DNA from: Eutreptiella sp. 'Long Island Sound 2002'
Taxonomy: Eukaryota; Euglenozoa; Euglenophyceae; Eutreptiales; Eutreptiaceae
Assembly (NCBI GenBank): GCA_964036045.1
Contig: OZ038389.1
Location: 34,724,444-34,788,443 of the forward strand
DNA: 64,000 nt
Direction: 5' to 3'
Part shown: positions 44,243-55,309 of the stretch, one piece after another
Layout of the letters: each line of letters opens with the position of its first letter
Numbering within the stretch: the stretch's first letter is position 1
Notes under the pieces: model-generated
What the model was told of the DNA's origin: nothing
Seen by the model: the letters and a program-made list of their open reading frames with translations, nothing else
Databases searched by the model: none
Made by a program: the position numbers and the translations under genes

Positions 44243-44513
44243 TGCGCAGCACTGCGATTCTGAGAAGGGGTTTCAGGTTGTTGAGGGTGCGCAGCACTGC
44301 GATTCTGAGAAGGGGTTTCAGGTTGTTGAGGGTGCGCAGCACTGCGATTCTGAGAAGGGGTTTCAGGTTGTTGAGGGTGCGCAGCACTGCGATTCTGAGA
44401 AGGGGTTTCAGGTTGTTGAGGGTGCGCAGCACTGCGATTCTGAGAAGGGGTTTCAGGTTGTTGAGGGTGCGCAGCACTGCGATTCTGAGAAGGGGTTTCA
44501 GGTTGTTGAGGGG
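44243..44513 (+). repeat. 45-bp tandem repeat, six copies
   Basis: Nearly identical units of GTGCGCAGCACTGCGATTCTGAGAAGGGGTTTCAGGTTGTTGAG. They lie between the reverse-transcriptase remnant and the hammerhead-like core, inside the Penelope-like element. Confidence 0.95.
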
Positions 44514-44519
44514 TTGTAA

Positions 44520-45235
44520 AATCGCAAAAAGCTGCAATTGTGGGGACAATCCCAATCTCCTCTCCAGCATGTGTGTTGTCCTGGCCCACGCCAGCGGAAT
44601 CCCCCTATGATGTTCCACTCGGAGGACGTGAATGCGATCTCCAAGTTCCCTCCCTCCTCCCGGAACACTTTTCTGATGTACACCTGCACTCATTCTGGGC
44701 GCCACCTGTGACAATGGAACGGAGATCAACAGATTCGGGTCGGGGCATTGCTCTGCTGCAGTCTTCAGAAGTTTTCGGCGATCCTGCCAATCAACGACGT
44801 TTTCCTTGATGACTTTCCATGGGTACCCTAGCCATCTCAGCGCATCAATGAGTCTCTGACAGCACACACTGTAAAGTGATTTGTTCCAGCGGATACGTGA
44901 ATGTATTATTGATTTGCCCCGAATCCAGCCCGTGCGAATATGCCTTGGGCAGCTGGAGCCCCAGGGTATATATGTGCACAGGCATGGGTGGGCTTCCAGA
45001 ACACATCGGAGACCAATGGCTGCACTGAGATGAATCGCACATCAAGAAACGTGATACTTGCAGTTTGGCACAGCGCCTCACTTTCAAAGGGCAGCTCCAT
45101 GGGGTAAGTATTTTTGAGAACGGCCTCTGGGGCATCAGAATCTGAAACTCTGTGCAAAATTAAACCGTCATCTATAAAGCGATAGAGGCACATGAACATG
45201 GCAGGGGTGTGGTTTTCACCGTGGGCGGGCGGCTG
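44520..45235 (-). pseudogene. Penelope-like element reverse-transcriptase remnant
   Basis: On the minus strand a frame carries the catalytic YRFIDDG motif (Asp-Asp near 45170), then a YP-containing spacer, FLDVRF, and FWKPTHACAHIYPG. Their order and spacing match Penelope-like reverse transcriptases. The frame then breaks. In another frame, 44630-44867 encodes a connector-like segment (GYPWKVIKENV). The element is truncated at its 5' side by a G-run module and is clearly dead. It lies antisense in an intron of the giant gene. Confidence 0.65.
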
Positions 45236-45237
45236 CG

Positions 45238-45440
45238 GAAGTATTAGAACGGCCCTACACCGTCGGGGGGAGGGAGGGGGCGTAACAACCAGACGGAGTG
45301 CCACACAGGGGGGTAACCCCACGCGGACTCCCACCCCCCCCCCCCCCCGGACCAAAGCGACCATCGTGCGAAAAAACAACATTTACCAATGAGAAAATGT
45401 TGTCGGGCCATTTTTGGTACACACACTTTTGACTCAGACC
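45238..45440 (+). repeat. Composite module E/H with a family C fragment inserted
   Basis: AGTATTAGAACGGCCCTACACCG, then about 40 bp of family C 3' end (AACAACCAGACGGAGTGCCAC with a G-run), then a C-run and GACCAAAGCGACCATCGTGC through TTTTTGGTACACACAC. Compare 27455-27612, which lacks the insertion. Confidence 0.65.
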
Positions 45441-45609
45441 CCCCCCCCCCCACTTTGATACTTCCCTGGCAGCCACCTTGGCCCGATTTTTGGCCCCTCA
45501 AAAGTTGAATGTCCAGAGTTCTCCTGCTTGTCACTGTTAAGGAACGTCCCGCACTCGGACGCACTCTTCCGTGTGCCCCCGCCCCCCCCCTCTCTACCGC
45601 ACTGCACAG

Positions 45610-46605
45610 GGCTGGTACGGCGCCGCATGCGACGAGCCGTGCTACGCGGGCGAGAGCGCCGGGCGCCTGTGCGTGTGCCGCCCCGGCTGGGCCGCCCCCG
45701 ACTGCTCGCGGCAGTGCGCCGGGGGCGCGGCCACCCCCTGCACCGGCCACGGCGCCTGCAACGCCACCCACATGGGGGACGGCACGTGCACGTGCGACGC
45801 GGGCTGGCGCGGCCCCGCCTGCGCCGTGCCCTGCGCCGGGCTGCTGACCACGGGCCGGCCCTGCGGCGGCCACGGCGTGTGCCGCGGCGACGGGACCTGC
45901 GACTGCGTCTCGGGGGCCGACGGGCACTGGGCCGGCGAGGCGTGCGCCGCCGGGTACGTGGGGCCTGGCTGCCGCCTCGAGTGCCCCGCCGGCGGCGCGG
46001 CGCGCTTGCCGTGCGGCGGGCACGGGGCGTGCGTGGCCGGCCCCTACGCCGCCGCGTGCGAGTGCTACACGGACACGCGGGGCCAATGGGACCCGCGGCG
46101 CAACTGCAGCGACTGCGCAGCGGGCCACTGGGGGCCGCAGTGCCGCGGGGTGTGCCCGGGGGGCACGTGCGCGCCGTGCTACGGGCACGGGCGGTGCTGG
46201 GACGGGCTGGAGGGCGCGGGCGGGTGCATGTGCGACGCGCGCTGGGCCGCCCCGGACTGCGCCAACTGCCAGTGGGGGTACGTGGGGCCGGACTGCGCCA
46301 TGTCCTGCGCGTCGGCGGGGGCGAAGGTCCCGGTGCTGTGCGGGGGGCACGGCCTGTGCGAATACCGCGGCCCTGGGGTGAGCCCCTGCATCTGCCTGCG
46401 CGACGCGGTCGACGGGTATTGGGACGGCCCCGACTGCACCGAATGCCTGGGCGGGTTCTAGGGCCCGCACTGCTGGGGCGCGTGCCCGGCCGGGGCAAAC
46501 GGGGCTGCGTGCTCGGGGCACGGCGTGTGCCACGACGGACGCGGCGGCAACGGGACGTGCTCGTGCGCGGTAGGGCACCGCGGCGCGGCGTGCGAGCGGG
46601 CGTGC
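45610..46605 (+). pseudogene. Giant gene exon (5' part): third EGF block, interrupted
   Basis: Acceptor CGCACTGCACAG joins in phase 0. About nine EGF-like repeats are encoded. The TAG at 46459-46461 falls in GGF*GPHC where sister repeats have an aromatic or other residue (GYWGPQC, TFYGPNC), so a TAC-to-TAG change is likely. The frame and the EGF pattern continue unbroken after the stop until a transposon insertion at 46606. Removing the element and one copy of its target duplication rejoins this frame exactly to 49616. Confidence 0.75.
46598..46605 (+). repeat. Left 8-bp target-site duplication (GGGCGTGC)
   Basis: Identical to 49608-49615 on the other side of the inserted element. Confidence 0.85.
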
Positions 46606-47105
46606 GGCACTGACGCCACTAGGTGGGGATTTGTCGACCTAATGTCGACCTAAGTCGATCGACATTAGGTCGACATTAGGTCGCAATAAGGGCTGCGGTA
46701 ACAGACAAAAAATGATGAAAAAAAGACGATCAGAAATGTTCTGTTGAATTATGGAATGCATTTGTCGCATCCGCAGTTAATGAATTAATTATTTGATGAA
46801 TCGCAATACAGTCAGGTTGATTTTTTGGTTCTAGTTTCGTTGTGCTGCAGAAATTGCATTTAAGGAAAGGTCCGTGAAAGCTTGACTTTGACTTGTGATA
46901 AGGTTGCCTTTCTGGTTTGCATTTGTGGTAGGATGGTGTAGATAAGGCAGATAAGCAACGCTAAGGAACCTAAGCAACGATCGAGGTTCAGATTTCCAAA
47001 AGTTGGTTGATGCTAGACGCGTTTCGGGATCGTGGTTGGGGATGATACTCTCAATTCAAGCCCCGATTTGCCTCTGGGTGGCAGTGCGTTTTACCTGGGA
47101 ACGCA

Positions 47106-47178
47106 CGGGAGTATGGTTCCGTTTACCTTTTGAGCTACACTCCATTTTAGAGGTACGCTCAGCGGAACCATACTCCCA
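47106..47178 (+). repeat. Inverted repeat GGGAGTATGGTTCCG / CGGAACCATACTCCC
   Basis: Perfect 15-bp arms with a spacer of about 40 bp inside the transposon, upstream of its ORF. Confidence 0.8.
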
Positions 47179-47242
47179 CCTGAACTGCCTTACTGTATTT
47201 ACACGTATATAGGTTACCCAATCATGTATGTATTGTACGCAA

Positions 47243-47333
47243 GCGGGATTCAATCCCGTGCCCGCCCGGGGCATACGGACCACACATACTGTTGTGGTCC
47301 GTATGCCCCGGGCGGGCATGGGAATTGAATGTG
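47243..47333 (+). repeat. Long hairpin upstream of the transposase-like ORF
   Basis: A perfect 26-bp stem (47259-47284 with 47293-47318) around an 8-nt loop. It extends outward with mismatches and small bulges to about 40 bp per arm. It sits 140 bp before the ORF and could be a cruciform, a nested foldback element or a regulatory structure. Confidence 0.85.
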
Positions 47334-47471
47334 GCTTGCGGCATTGGAGAATGATGAAAATCGTTGAAATTACTTTTGTGACACACAAATTGCAACACCG
47401 AACATTCCCAATTGCACCTCAGATTTGTGATTCACGACCCCGGTTCTCTCCCAATCTGTCCTTTGTAGGAC

Positions 47472-48480
47472 ATGAAGTTCTATCAACGCATACTGTTGTT
47501 GTTGCTTTTGGTGACCACCGTTTCGGCTGGTCCCAAGAAGGGGAAGAAGAAGTGCCCCGATCTGGAGGGCGACTTGAAGAAGTATTGGCATGCAACGCGC
47601 AAGCAATATGGCGATCATCCCCCGCAACCGATCTACCCCACCATACCACGGAATCCCCCACGGACACTGGAATTGTTTTGGCGGCCCACGTTTGTCTTTT
47701 TCCACCCGCAACAGCAAATAGAAAGCGTTCTGCGGTGTACGGAATGTGACAAGCCCATGGTGCCAAACTCCAAAAGGAGTTGGTCAACAGACACCCGCCG
47801 CATCTTTGATGTGGATCGGGTGTTGCTCAACTCTTATTGGTATGACTGTGAGAATGGGCACGAGAGTCTGTCAGGTATGGCAAAGTTGGATCGTAAGGCT
47901 AGCCACTATTTTAATTTTTTGTTAACACACGAAGTTGGCTTTACTATTGAATTAATGCAAGAGGTGGTTGGTCATATTGTTGGTGGCGAATCCCTTCTTG
48001 GCATTGGCCACCGCCTGGCAAACAGATACACATCTCGTCTCCGAAAATTGGAGAACCAATGCGGTACCGCGAGGCACCGTGTTCTGGACCCATGGGTTCC
48101 CACCCCGGGTTATACAGATTGGTTGCGTACCGCTTGGCCGTCCCACGATCTATGCGAAAGCATGTTCAAAAAATATTTTCACATGCATAGTCGGTATATA
48201 TCGAATTGTATGGCGTCCATCGGCTGCGCGGTGTTGCGCATTGATCACACTTTTAAATCAGTCTGTAATATTGGGTGGTCACGTGCGCGGACATGTGAGG
48301 AAGTCGCACAAAAAAAGAGTGACTGGTGCACGCAATACTCTTCATTATTTTCCGTTCTCAACGAACATGGGCTTGTTGTGGCATGGCAGTTTTGTGCCAA
48401 CAATAAGCACCAAACCATAAAAAATCTTCTGTCTGCATTGAAAGGCCGCCGGTCACATGTGCGAACCGTTTTCACGGATC

Positions 48481-48538
<58 letters not shown>

Positions 48539-48638
48539 ACAAGAACAACAACAAGAACAACAACAACGACAACAACCTTCCCGGGATGTGGCATCCTCCT
48601 CTTCCGGGGTACCAACCCAGCAACAGCAACAACAATAA
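47472..48638 (+). CDS. Transposase-like protein with DUF6729-like and DDE-like regions, signal-peptide-like start and polyQ tail
   Basis: Starts with a classic signal-peptide-like sequence (a basic residue, Leu7, VSAG). A zinc-binding region follows, resembling DUF6729 (CTEC, about 30 residues, TRRIFDVDRVLLNSYWYDC, GH). A later region has WPSHDLC, LRIDHTFKS (candidate first catalytic Asp), HGLVVAWQF and VRTVFTDQ (candidate second Asp). This order recalls DDE transposases of KDZ-type elements. A polyQ tract from (CAA)n follows and the frame ends at TAA (48636-48638). The same frame is open beyond it to a TGA at 48987, ending PFPSLPGSQYFNP, so CAA-to-TAA is likely. No third acidic residue is recognised. 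The family call is from memory of motifs and is moderate. Confidence 0.55.
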
Positions 48639-48850
48639 CAACAACAACATCAACAACAACTACTACAACTACAAATACTTACGCAGCAGAATCAACAACT
48701 ACGACAACATCTTCAACAACAACAACTACAACAACAACAACAACAACAACAAGCACAACAACAACAACTGCAAAACCACCTACAACAGCTACGACAACAA
48801 CAACAACAACAACTACGACAACAACACCAACAACATCAAATGTTGTATCA
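48480..48850 (+). repeat. (CAA/GAC)n triplet repeat
   Basis: Long imperfect CAACAACAACGACAAC tract encoding polyQ in the transposase-like frame and polyN in another frame. The polyN ORF is a shadow. Confidence 0.95.
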
Positions 48851-49607
48851 TACTCTAATCACACAACCACCTCCAACACAACAACCAATAGTTCCACATC
48901 CACCTACTCCAACCACACAACCCCAACAGTTCACTCAACAACAACCCCCATTTCCATCTCTGCCTGGGTCGCAATATTTCAACCCCTGAATCTGGTCATG
49001 AAGCGAAAATGTATGTATAACCATTCCAACACAAGTTGCATGCTACGGATACACTATCCTTTGACCCTTCAGAGAATTTGAGTTCATCAATTTGTCAAGT
49101 TGTTCATGTCCCTTGCATGCCTTTTGTTGTCTTTGTTTGCCCTTCATTGCAATTGCCCTTAATAAGTGCCTAGGATCCAACTTCAATAGACCCACATGTA
49201 GTGAAGTCAGTGCCTATTATATGAGTGACTTCACTACATGGGGGTGAATAACACAATTTTTACATCCATTGAGACATCCCAAATCTGCCCATCCATGAAT
49301 TTCTATTTGTCCAATGACATCCCACATCGATGTAATTTGTAGGATTTCCCCATCCAAATCGATGTAATTTGTAGGATTTCCCCATCCAAATCCCTTCCCC
49401 AAGTCGCATTTGACATCCCGCATCCATTAAATTTATAGGATTTTCCCATCCAAATCCCTTCCCCACATTGGATTTCACCCTCTCCATGCATCCCAAATCC
49501 TTCCAATTTATAGATCCAAATCTTCCTTTTTATCCTCCAAAATCTTCCTTTTTTTAGGCATTTTTCTTCCCCAGTCACCATTATCCCCATCTAGTGAAGT
49601 TACTGCC

Positions 49608-49615
49608 GGGCGTGC
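49608..49615 (+). repeat. Right 8-bp target-site duplication (GGGCGTGC)
   Basis: Second copy of the insertion-site octamer. Coding sequence resumes directly after it. Confidence 0.85.
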
Positions 49616-50766
49616 CCGACGCACGAGGGCCGCGTGTGCAACGGGGGTGGGGACGCCGCGTGCGATGCGGTGCTGGCGACCTGCGACTGCAGCGCGGTGC
49701 CGGTGGGCCAGTGGCAGGGGGAGGGGTGCGAGATCTACCAGCTCGGGTGGGTGGGGCCCGCCTGCACGCTGCCCTGCCCGAGGGGCCCGGACGGCCGCGT
49801 GTGCTCGGGCCTGGGGCTCTGCGAGCGGAACGCCACCGGGACCGCTGCCCGCTGCGCCTGCATCGAGGGCACGTTTGGCGCCGCCTGCGAGAGGCAGTGC
49901 CCCGGAGGCGCCGCCTTCGCGTGAAGCGGGCACGGCTCGTGCGACACAACCCGAGGCACGTGCGACTGTACGGGCTCGGGCAACTCCGGTCACTGGGCCG
50001 GGGAGCTGTGCGATCAGTGCCGCGATGGGTGGTCCGGCCCCTCGTGTACGACCCCCTGCCCCCGGGACCAGCGCGGCGTGCCCTGCGGGGGGGCCGCCTG
50101 CTACAACGGCCAGTGCTTGTGCGCGGCCGGCACGTGCGGCGCCGCCTGTAACCCAACGTGCGACCCCGCCGCCAACGGCACGTGCGCGGCCGCCCGCGAG
50201 TGCGCGTGCGGCAGCCACGGCGTCTGCGTCGAGCGGACCCACGGTGACGGCACGTGCTACTGCGCCCGCGGGTACAGCGGGGCGGCGTGCAACGTCACGT
50301 GCCCGCGCGCGCACAACCGGACGTGCGCGGGGCATGGGCAGTGCGACGGCCCCAGCGGGACGTGCCGCTGCGCCCCCACATACGCGCGACCGGACTGCTC
50401 CGCGCAGTGCCCCATCGACTGGGGGCTGCTGTGCTCCGGGCACGGCCACTGCCACGACACCTCCGCCGGTGATGGTACGTGCATGCACCTGCGCTGTGGG
50501 ATACGCCGGGGCGGCGTGTGGGGACCTGTGCCCCGGGTACTGGCCCGGCGCGGCCAGTGCCCCGTGCAGCGGCCATGGGGCGTGCCTGCAGGGCTCCGTC
50601 CAGTGCGCGTGCGACGGGCGGTGGACGGGCCCCACCTGCGCGGAGTGCCAGCCCGGCTGGTTTGGCGAGGGCTGCGCGCGGGAGTGCGTCCACGGGACCA
50701 GCGCCGGGCTCGTCTGTGTGTGCGCCCCCGGCTACGCCACCGCGGCCTGCAACGTGTCCTGCCCGG
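49616..50766 (+). pseudogene. Giant gene exon (3' part): EGF block with a stop and a frameshift
   Basis: Resumes the EGF frame in phase with 46605 (ACERAC continues as PTHEGRVC). About ten EGF-like repeats. The TGA at 49922-49924 stands where sister repeats have Cys (FA*SGHG against PCSGHG), so TGC-to-TGA is likely. At about 50473-50482, GTGCATGCACC holds a 4-bp duplication that shifts the frame. The EGF pattern (CAVGYAGAACGDLCPG) continues in the new frame to the donor GTATGC at 50767 in phase 1. These two lesions plus the TAG and the transposon make the exon untranslatable as one frame. Confidence 0.75.
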
Positions 50767-50874
50767 GTATGCCTTGCACACCTCTGCCCACGCTGCCTCG
50801 TCCCCCCCTCCCCCCAAGGCATTGGATATGACACTGACGGCACTAACTTTTCGTGTGGGGCCGGGGGGCGGCGG

Positions 50875-51205
50875 GGCGCAGCGGGGCAGGCTATGGACGG
50901 CCTGTGGACAGAGGTGTGTGGGCAGCACAAACAGTCAAACGACCCCCACAACAACCAGCACAACCCCCAATACGCCAATTATTGGGCGCCGCTGACGCGC
51001 AAACGGCACATCCCGCCACATCCAGCACAGTCCCGGCACACCAACCGCTGGGCTCCGCGAACGCGGAAACGACACCAGCAAGAGCACCGGCCGCCGCGGC
51101 CGACAGAACGCAGCGACCCGACGCAACATGCGAAGGGAAGACCGGGTGACTGTCCGGGGCGGCGTAAAGGAGCAACAACCCGACGGAATGTCACACGGGG
51201 GGGGG
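50875..51205 (+). mobile_element. Family C 5'-truncated copy
   Basis: From GGGGCAGGCTATGGACGGCC to GACGGAATGTCACACGGGG, followed by a G-run of about 20. It lies in the intron between EGF exons, about 100 bp before the next acceptor. Confidence 0.7.
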
Positions 51206-51306
51206 GGGGGGGGGGCACCCCTCCCCCACCACAAAAACCATCCCTGGCACACGCACCTGTGTCCGCTTCTGCCCACTCCCGCCCCTCCCGCTCCCCCTGC
51301 TCACAG

Positions 51307-51746
51307 GTGTCCCCGACGCGCTGTACAGCGGCCATGGCAAGTGCTTTGACGGCCACAGCCACGATGGGTCGTGCCAGTGCGAGCCCAACTACTACGGGCC
51401 GGACTGCAGCGTCCACTGCAACCCGACGCAGTGCTTCCCCGGCGCGCGCGCGGCGCCCCACGCCCTCTGCGACCCGACGAGCGGCCGGTGCGAGTGCGAG
51501 CCGAACTGGGCCGGGGACAACTGCACGCGGTGCGCCCCGGGGCTTTGGGGCGTGAACTGCCACCGGCCGTGCCACTGCAACCGCAACGGGGAGTGCGGAT
51601 GGCTCGACGGCACATGCAACTGCTTCCGTGACAGTGTCCGTGGGTTCTGGGACGGCCCGCAGTGCAGCACGTGCCTGGACGGGTATCTGGAGCCGGACTG
51701 CCTTGTCACCAACGAGGCCATCACCCGCGCCCGGCAGCTTCCGCTG
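51307..51746 (+). CDS. Giant gene exon: last EGF/laminin-like block
   Basis: Acceptor CTGCTCACAG joins in phase 1 to the shifted frame of the previous exon, giving CPGVPDALYSGHGKC. About three Cys-rich repeats with laminin-EGF-like spacing (CHCNRNGECGWLDGTCNC, GFWDGPQCSTC). It ends DCLVTNEAITRARQLPL at a phase-0 donor, GTACGC. It is the transition from the EGF array to the propeller. Confidence 0.75.
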
Positions 51747-51772
51747 GTACGCCCCTGCCCTTGCCCCTGCCC

Positions 51773-51987
51773 CAGGGATGCATTAGAAGGGCAGGGACCT
51801 CAGAGGCGGCCCCAGAGGCGGTCAGACAGGCGGTTGCAGGAGGTTGCCGAGGCGGTTGGGGGCGGTTACTGTCGGTTACAAATGCCATTGAAGCTGGCAC
51901 CTGGCGTTAGGGAGACAGCGGCTGGCCGTAGGCTGGGTGCCCTCGAGGGGGGGGCGGTTACGTCCCCCCCCTTCCAATGCATCCCTG
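51773..51987 (+). mobile_element. hAT-like MITE, family B, complete copy with 8-bp target duplication
   Basis: 215 bp from CAGGGATGCATTAGAAGG to CCTTCCAATGCATCCCTG, with CCCTGCCC on both sides (51765-51772 and 51988-51995). Some caution is due because the flanks are repetitive CCCCTG. It begins 26 bp after the exon donor. Confidence 0.8.
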
Positions 51988-52843
51988 CCCTGCCCCTGCC
52001 CCTCCACCCGAGCGACCGAGTGCTTTGGGCCCGAAGGCCTTTGCCAGACACCGCCCCACGTCCAAAGAGAGCCCTTGGCTGCACAGGCCTAAAATGGCGT
52101 CAGTTTGGTGGCCCGGGTCAGTGTTTTGCGTGGCCCATTCGTGGGGCGCCGTACATGCGTTCGAGTCTTTTGATCAACTGGGCTTCCGCTGCTGCTTCCA
52201 TCCACGGAGGATGCGCGAGCCTTCCAAGAGGGCCACTGTGTCTTTGGGCATGGCCGGCTAAACTCGTATATGGGACCTTTGAGATGGGATATGTTGAAAA
52301 TCTATCAAACACAGCGGTAGGATTGCCAAAAAAGCAAAGTAAACCCAAATACAAGTTGCACACTGTGTTTGTTTTTTTGAGACAAAGAGGTCTTTATTAG
52401 AGTTCTCGAGGATCATGCTGTTGTCTGCTAATCAATGATGAACAGCTGCTAGGTTTTGAGTAGAATTGATGGCAAAGATATGTGAAATTCCCATTTGTTG
52501 TGGGATGCTGTGGGGTGTGGCTGGCGTGTGGCCGGAGTTGGTGGTGGCAAATGGGGCTGCTTTTGGGGCCATGTCGACGTTTGGTTCGGCTTTTGCGCTT
52601 GCGAGAGCTCGTGTTGTCCCCGAGACTGTCCGTGGATCCGTGCATCCAGCTGGTGTCGCTGGCTCGAATACCGGGAGGAACGCCTCCTACGCCTCCAACT
52701 GGATGGACCCGGGTGTGCCAGTCCCCGTTCCATCCTTCGGGCCGTCGGCTGCGAAAAAAGGCCCACGATAGTCGTCCATGCGGTGCATGCCCCAGGGCTC
52801 TGGCTCGGAGAGGGGGTGCCCCCCCTTTGACGGTGTACGTTTA

Positions 52844-54067
<1,224 letters not shown>

Positions 54068-54271
54068 GTATGCGTCGCACACGTCTGCGGGATGATGCGG
54101 TGAAGGCCTGTGCTCTGCCGCGTCGGGCTGTGGTGCCCTCTGCAGCGTCCAATCAAATCGAATCACAACACATCATCGCCGCGGGTGTACGCCGCGCCGT
54201 CTTCCGCTGACGACTCACATCCCGTGACCTCTGCTCTTGAATCCGCAGAAGCCGCTGATGTATACCGCGGG

Positions 54272-54442
54272 GGGGGGGGGGGGGGATTATGCGGGGGGGA
54301 GGGGATTATGCGGGGGGGAGGGGGATTATGCGGGGGGGAGGGGATGATGCGGGGGGGAGGGGATTATGCGGGGGGGAGGGGATTATGCGGGGGGGAGGGG
54401 ATTATGCGGGGGGGAGGGGATTATGCGGGGGGGAGGGGATTA
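54272..54442 (+). repeat. 18-19-bp G-rich minisatellite
   Basis: About eight units of GGATTATGCGGGGGGGAGG. The G-rich strand could form G-quadruplexes. It is intronic. Confidence 0.95.
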
Positions 54443-54923
54443 TGCCAGCGAGAAATGTCTGCAATTCAAATTTTGTACGCAATTTTTGTACGCAATTTGT
54501 TCGGTGTTTTTCAGGATTTGTGCAGGTGTACGTTAGGTATTGCAAGCGCCCACTGTTTCTCATGAGCAATTATTGGGAACCAGACATAACTTGTTCGCTC
54601 ATTTTCAAGAAGTGGCACATATTTTGTCGTGCCACAATTTGTAGATTCATATTTCCCCCCGCACGGAACCCCCCCCCCCACCCGGTAAAGGGGGTCGTGT
54701 TGGTGGTTGCAGGTGGGGGAGGGGCATTTGCAAGACCGACAGCGGCAGATGCGAATCCCTCGGGGCTTCCTGCCCCTACACGGACAGACGGACGGACAGG
54801 CAGACCGACAGACGACAGAGGCGCACAGAAGGACGTCCGGGGGGATGCTCCAGCCGGCGTTGATCCCACGCTTCCTCTGGCGCGGGCTGCCTCCGCCTGC
54901 GTGCGCACGCGACCCATCTCCAG

Positions 54924-55164
54924 GTTGCGGACGTATCGCCACCGAGACAAATGGTTCCTGCTGATTGCCGGCACGTGGAACGGCCGATGGCAAATCACGC
55001 GTGTACCTCTGCCGGCGCTCCAGACCTTTCCCGGAACCCCCGTTCCAATGGGCTTGGCCCTGACCGCGCAAGTTGCGGAATGCTCCGATGTTGACACAGA
55101 TCCGTGCACCGCCGTGGGCGCTGTCGAGGTGGTGGGCAACGACCTGTTCCTGGCGCTAGAGCAG
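54924..55164 (+). CDS. Giant gene exon: beta-propeller-like, part 2
   Basis: Acceptor CATCTCCAG in phase 2; the donor GTAGTA at 55165 is phase 0. About 80 residues with blade-like strands (KWFLLIAGTWNGRWQITRV), two close Cys (ECSDVDTDPC), and VEVVGNDLFLALEQ at the end. Confidence 0.6.
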
Positions 55165-55309
55165 GTAGTACCCTGGGGCTGTAGGGGCGTCTTCTGCGGT
55201 TTTCTCTTCCATTTTGGGCGTTTGTGGTGCTGTGTGTTTTTTTTTACCCGTGCGCTGCATTGCGCACTGGTGTTCAGCACCGCGTCATGGCGTAGTGCAG
55301 ATGTGGTGT

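Larger units (their letters stand above)
46606..49607 (+). mobile_element. KDZ/Zisupton-like DNA transposon inserted in a coding exon
   Basis: 3,002 bp. Terminal inverted repeats of about 25 bp (GGCACTGACGCCACTAGGTGG and the reverse complement of CTAGTGAAGTTACTGCC) match at about 20 positions. The 8-bp target duplication GGGCGTGC is perfect. The element is AT-rich compared with the exon it splits. Subterminal palindromes (TCGACCTAATGTCGACC and reverse, 46635-46683) and an internal pair of end-like sequences (49191-49214 and 49223-49245) suggest a nested or rearranged 3' end. 8-bp duplications fit KDZ, hAT or P elements; KDZ is preferred because of the encoded protein. The 3' segment 49215-49582 has short repeats of CCATCCAAATCCCTTCCCC. 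Confidence 0.8.

Noticed and set aside
44243-44513. Possible CRISPR array or coding repeat
   Set aside because: Units are directly adjacent with no unique spacers, in a eukaryotic context; simple tandem repeat.
46606-49607. CACTA (En/Spm) transposon
   Set aside because: CACTA occurs inside the TIR but not at its very end, and the target duplication is 8 bp rather than 3 bp.
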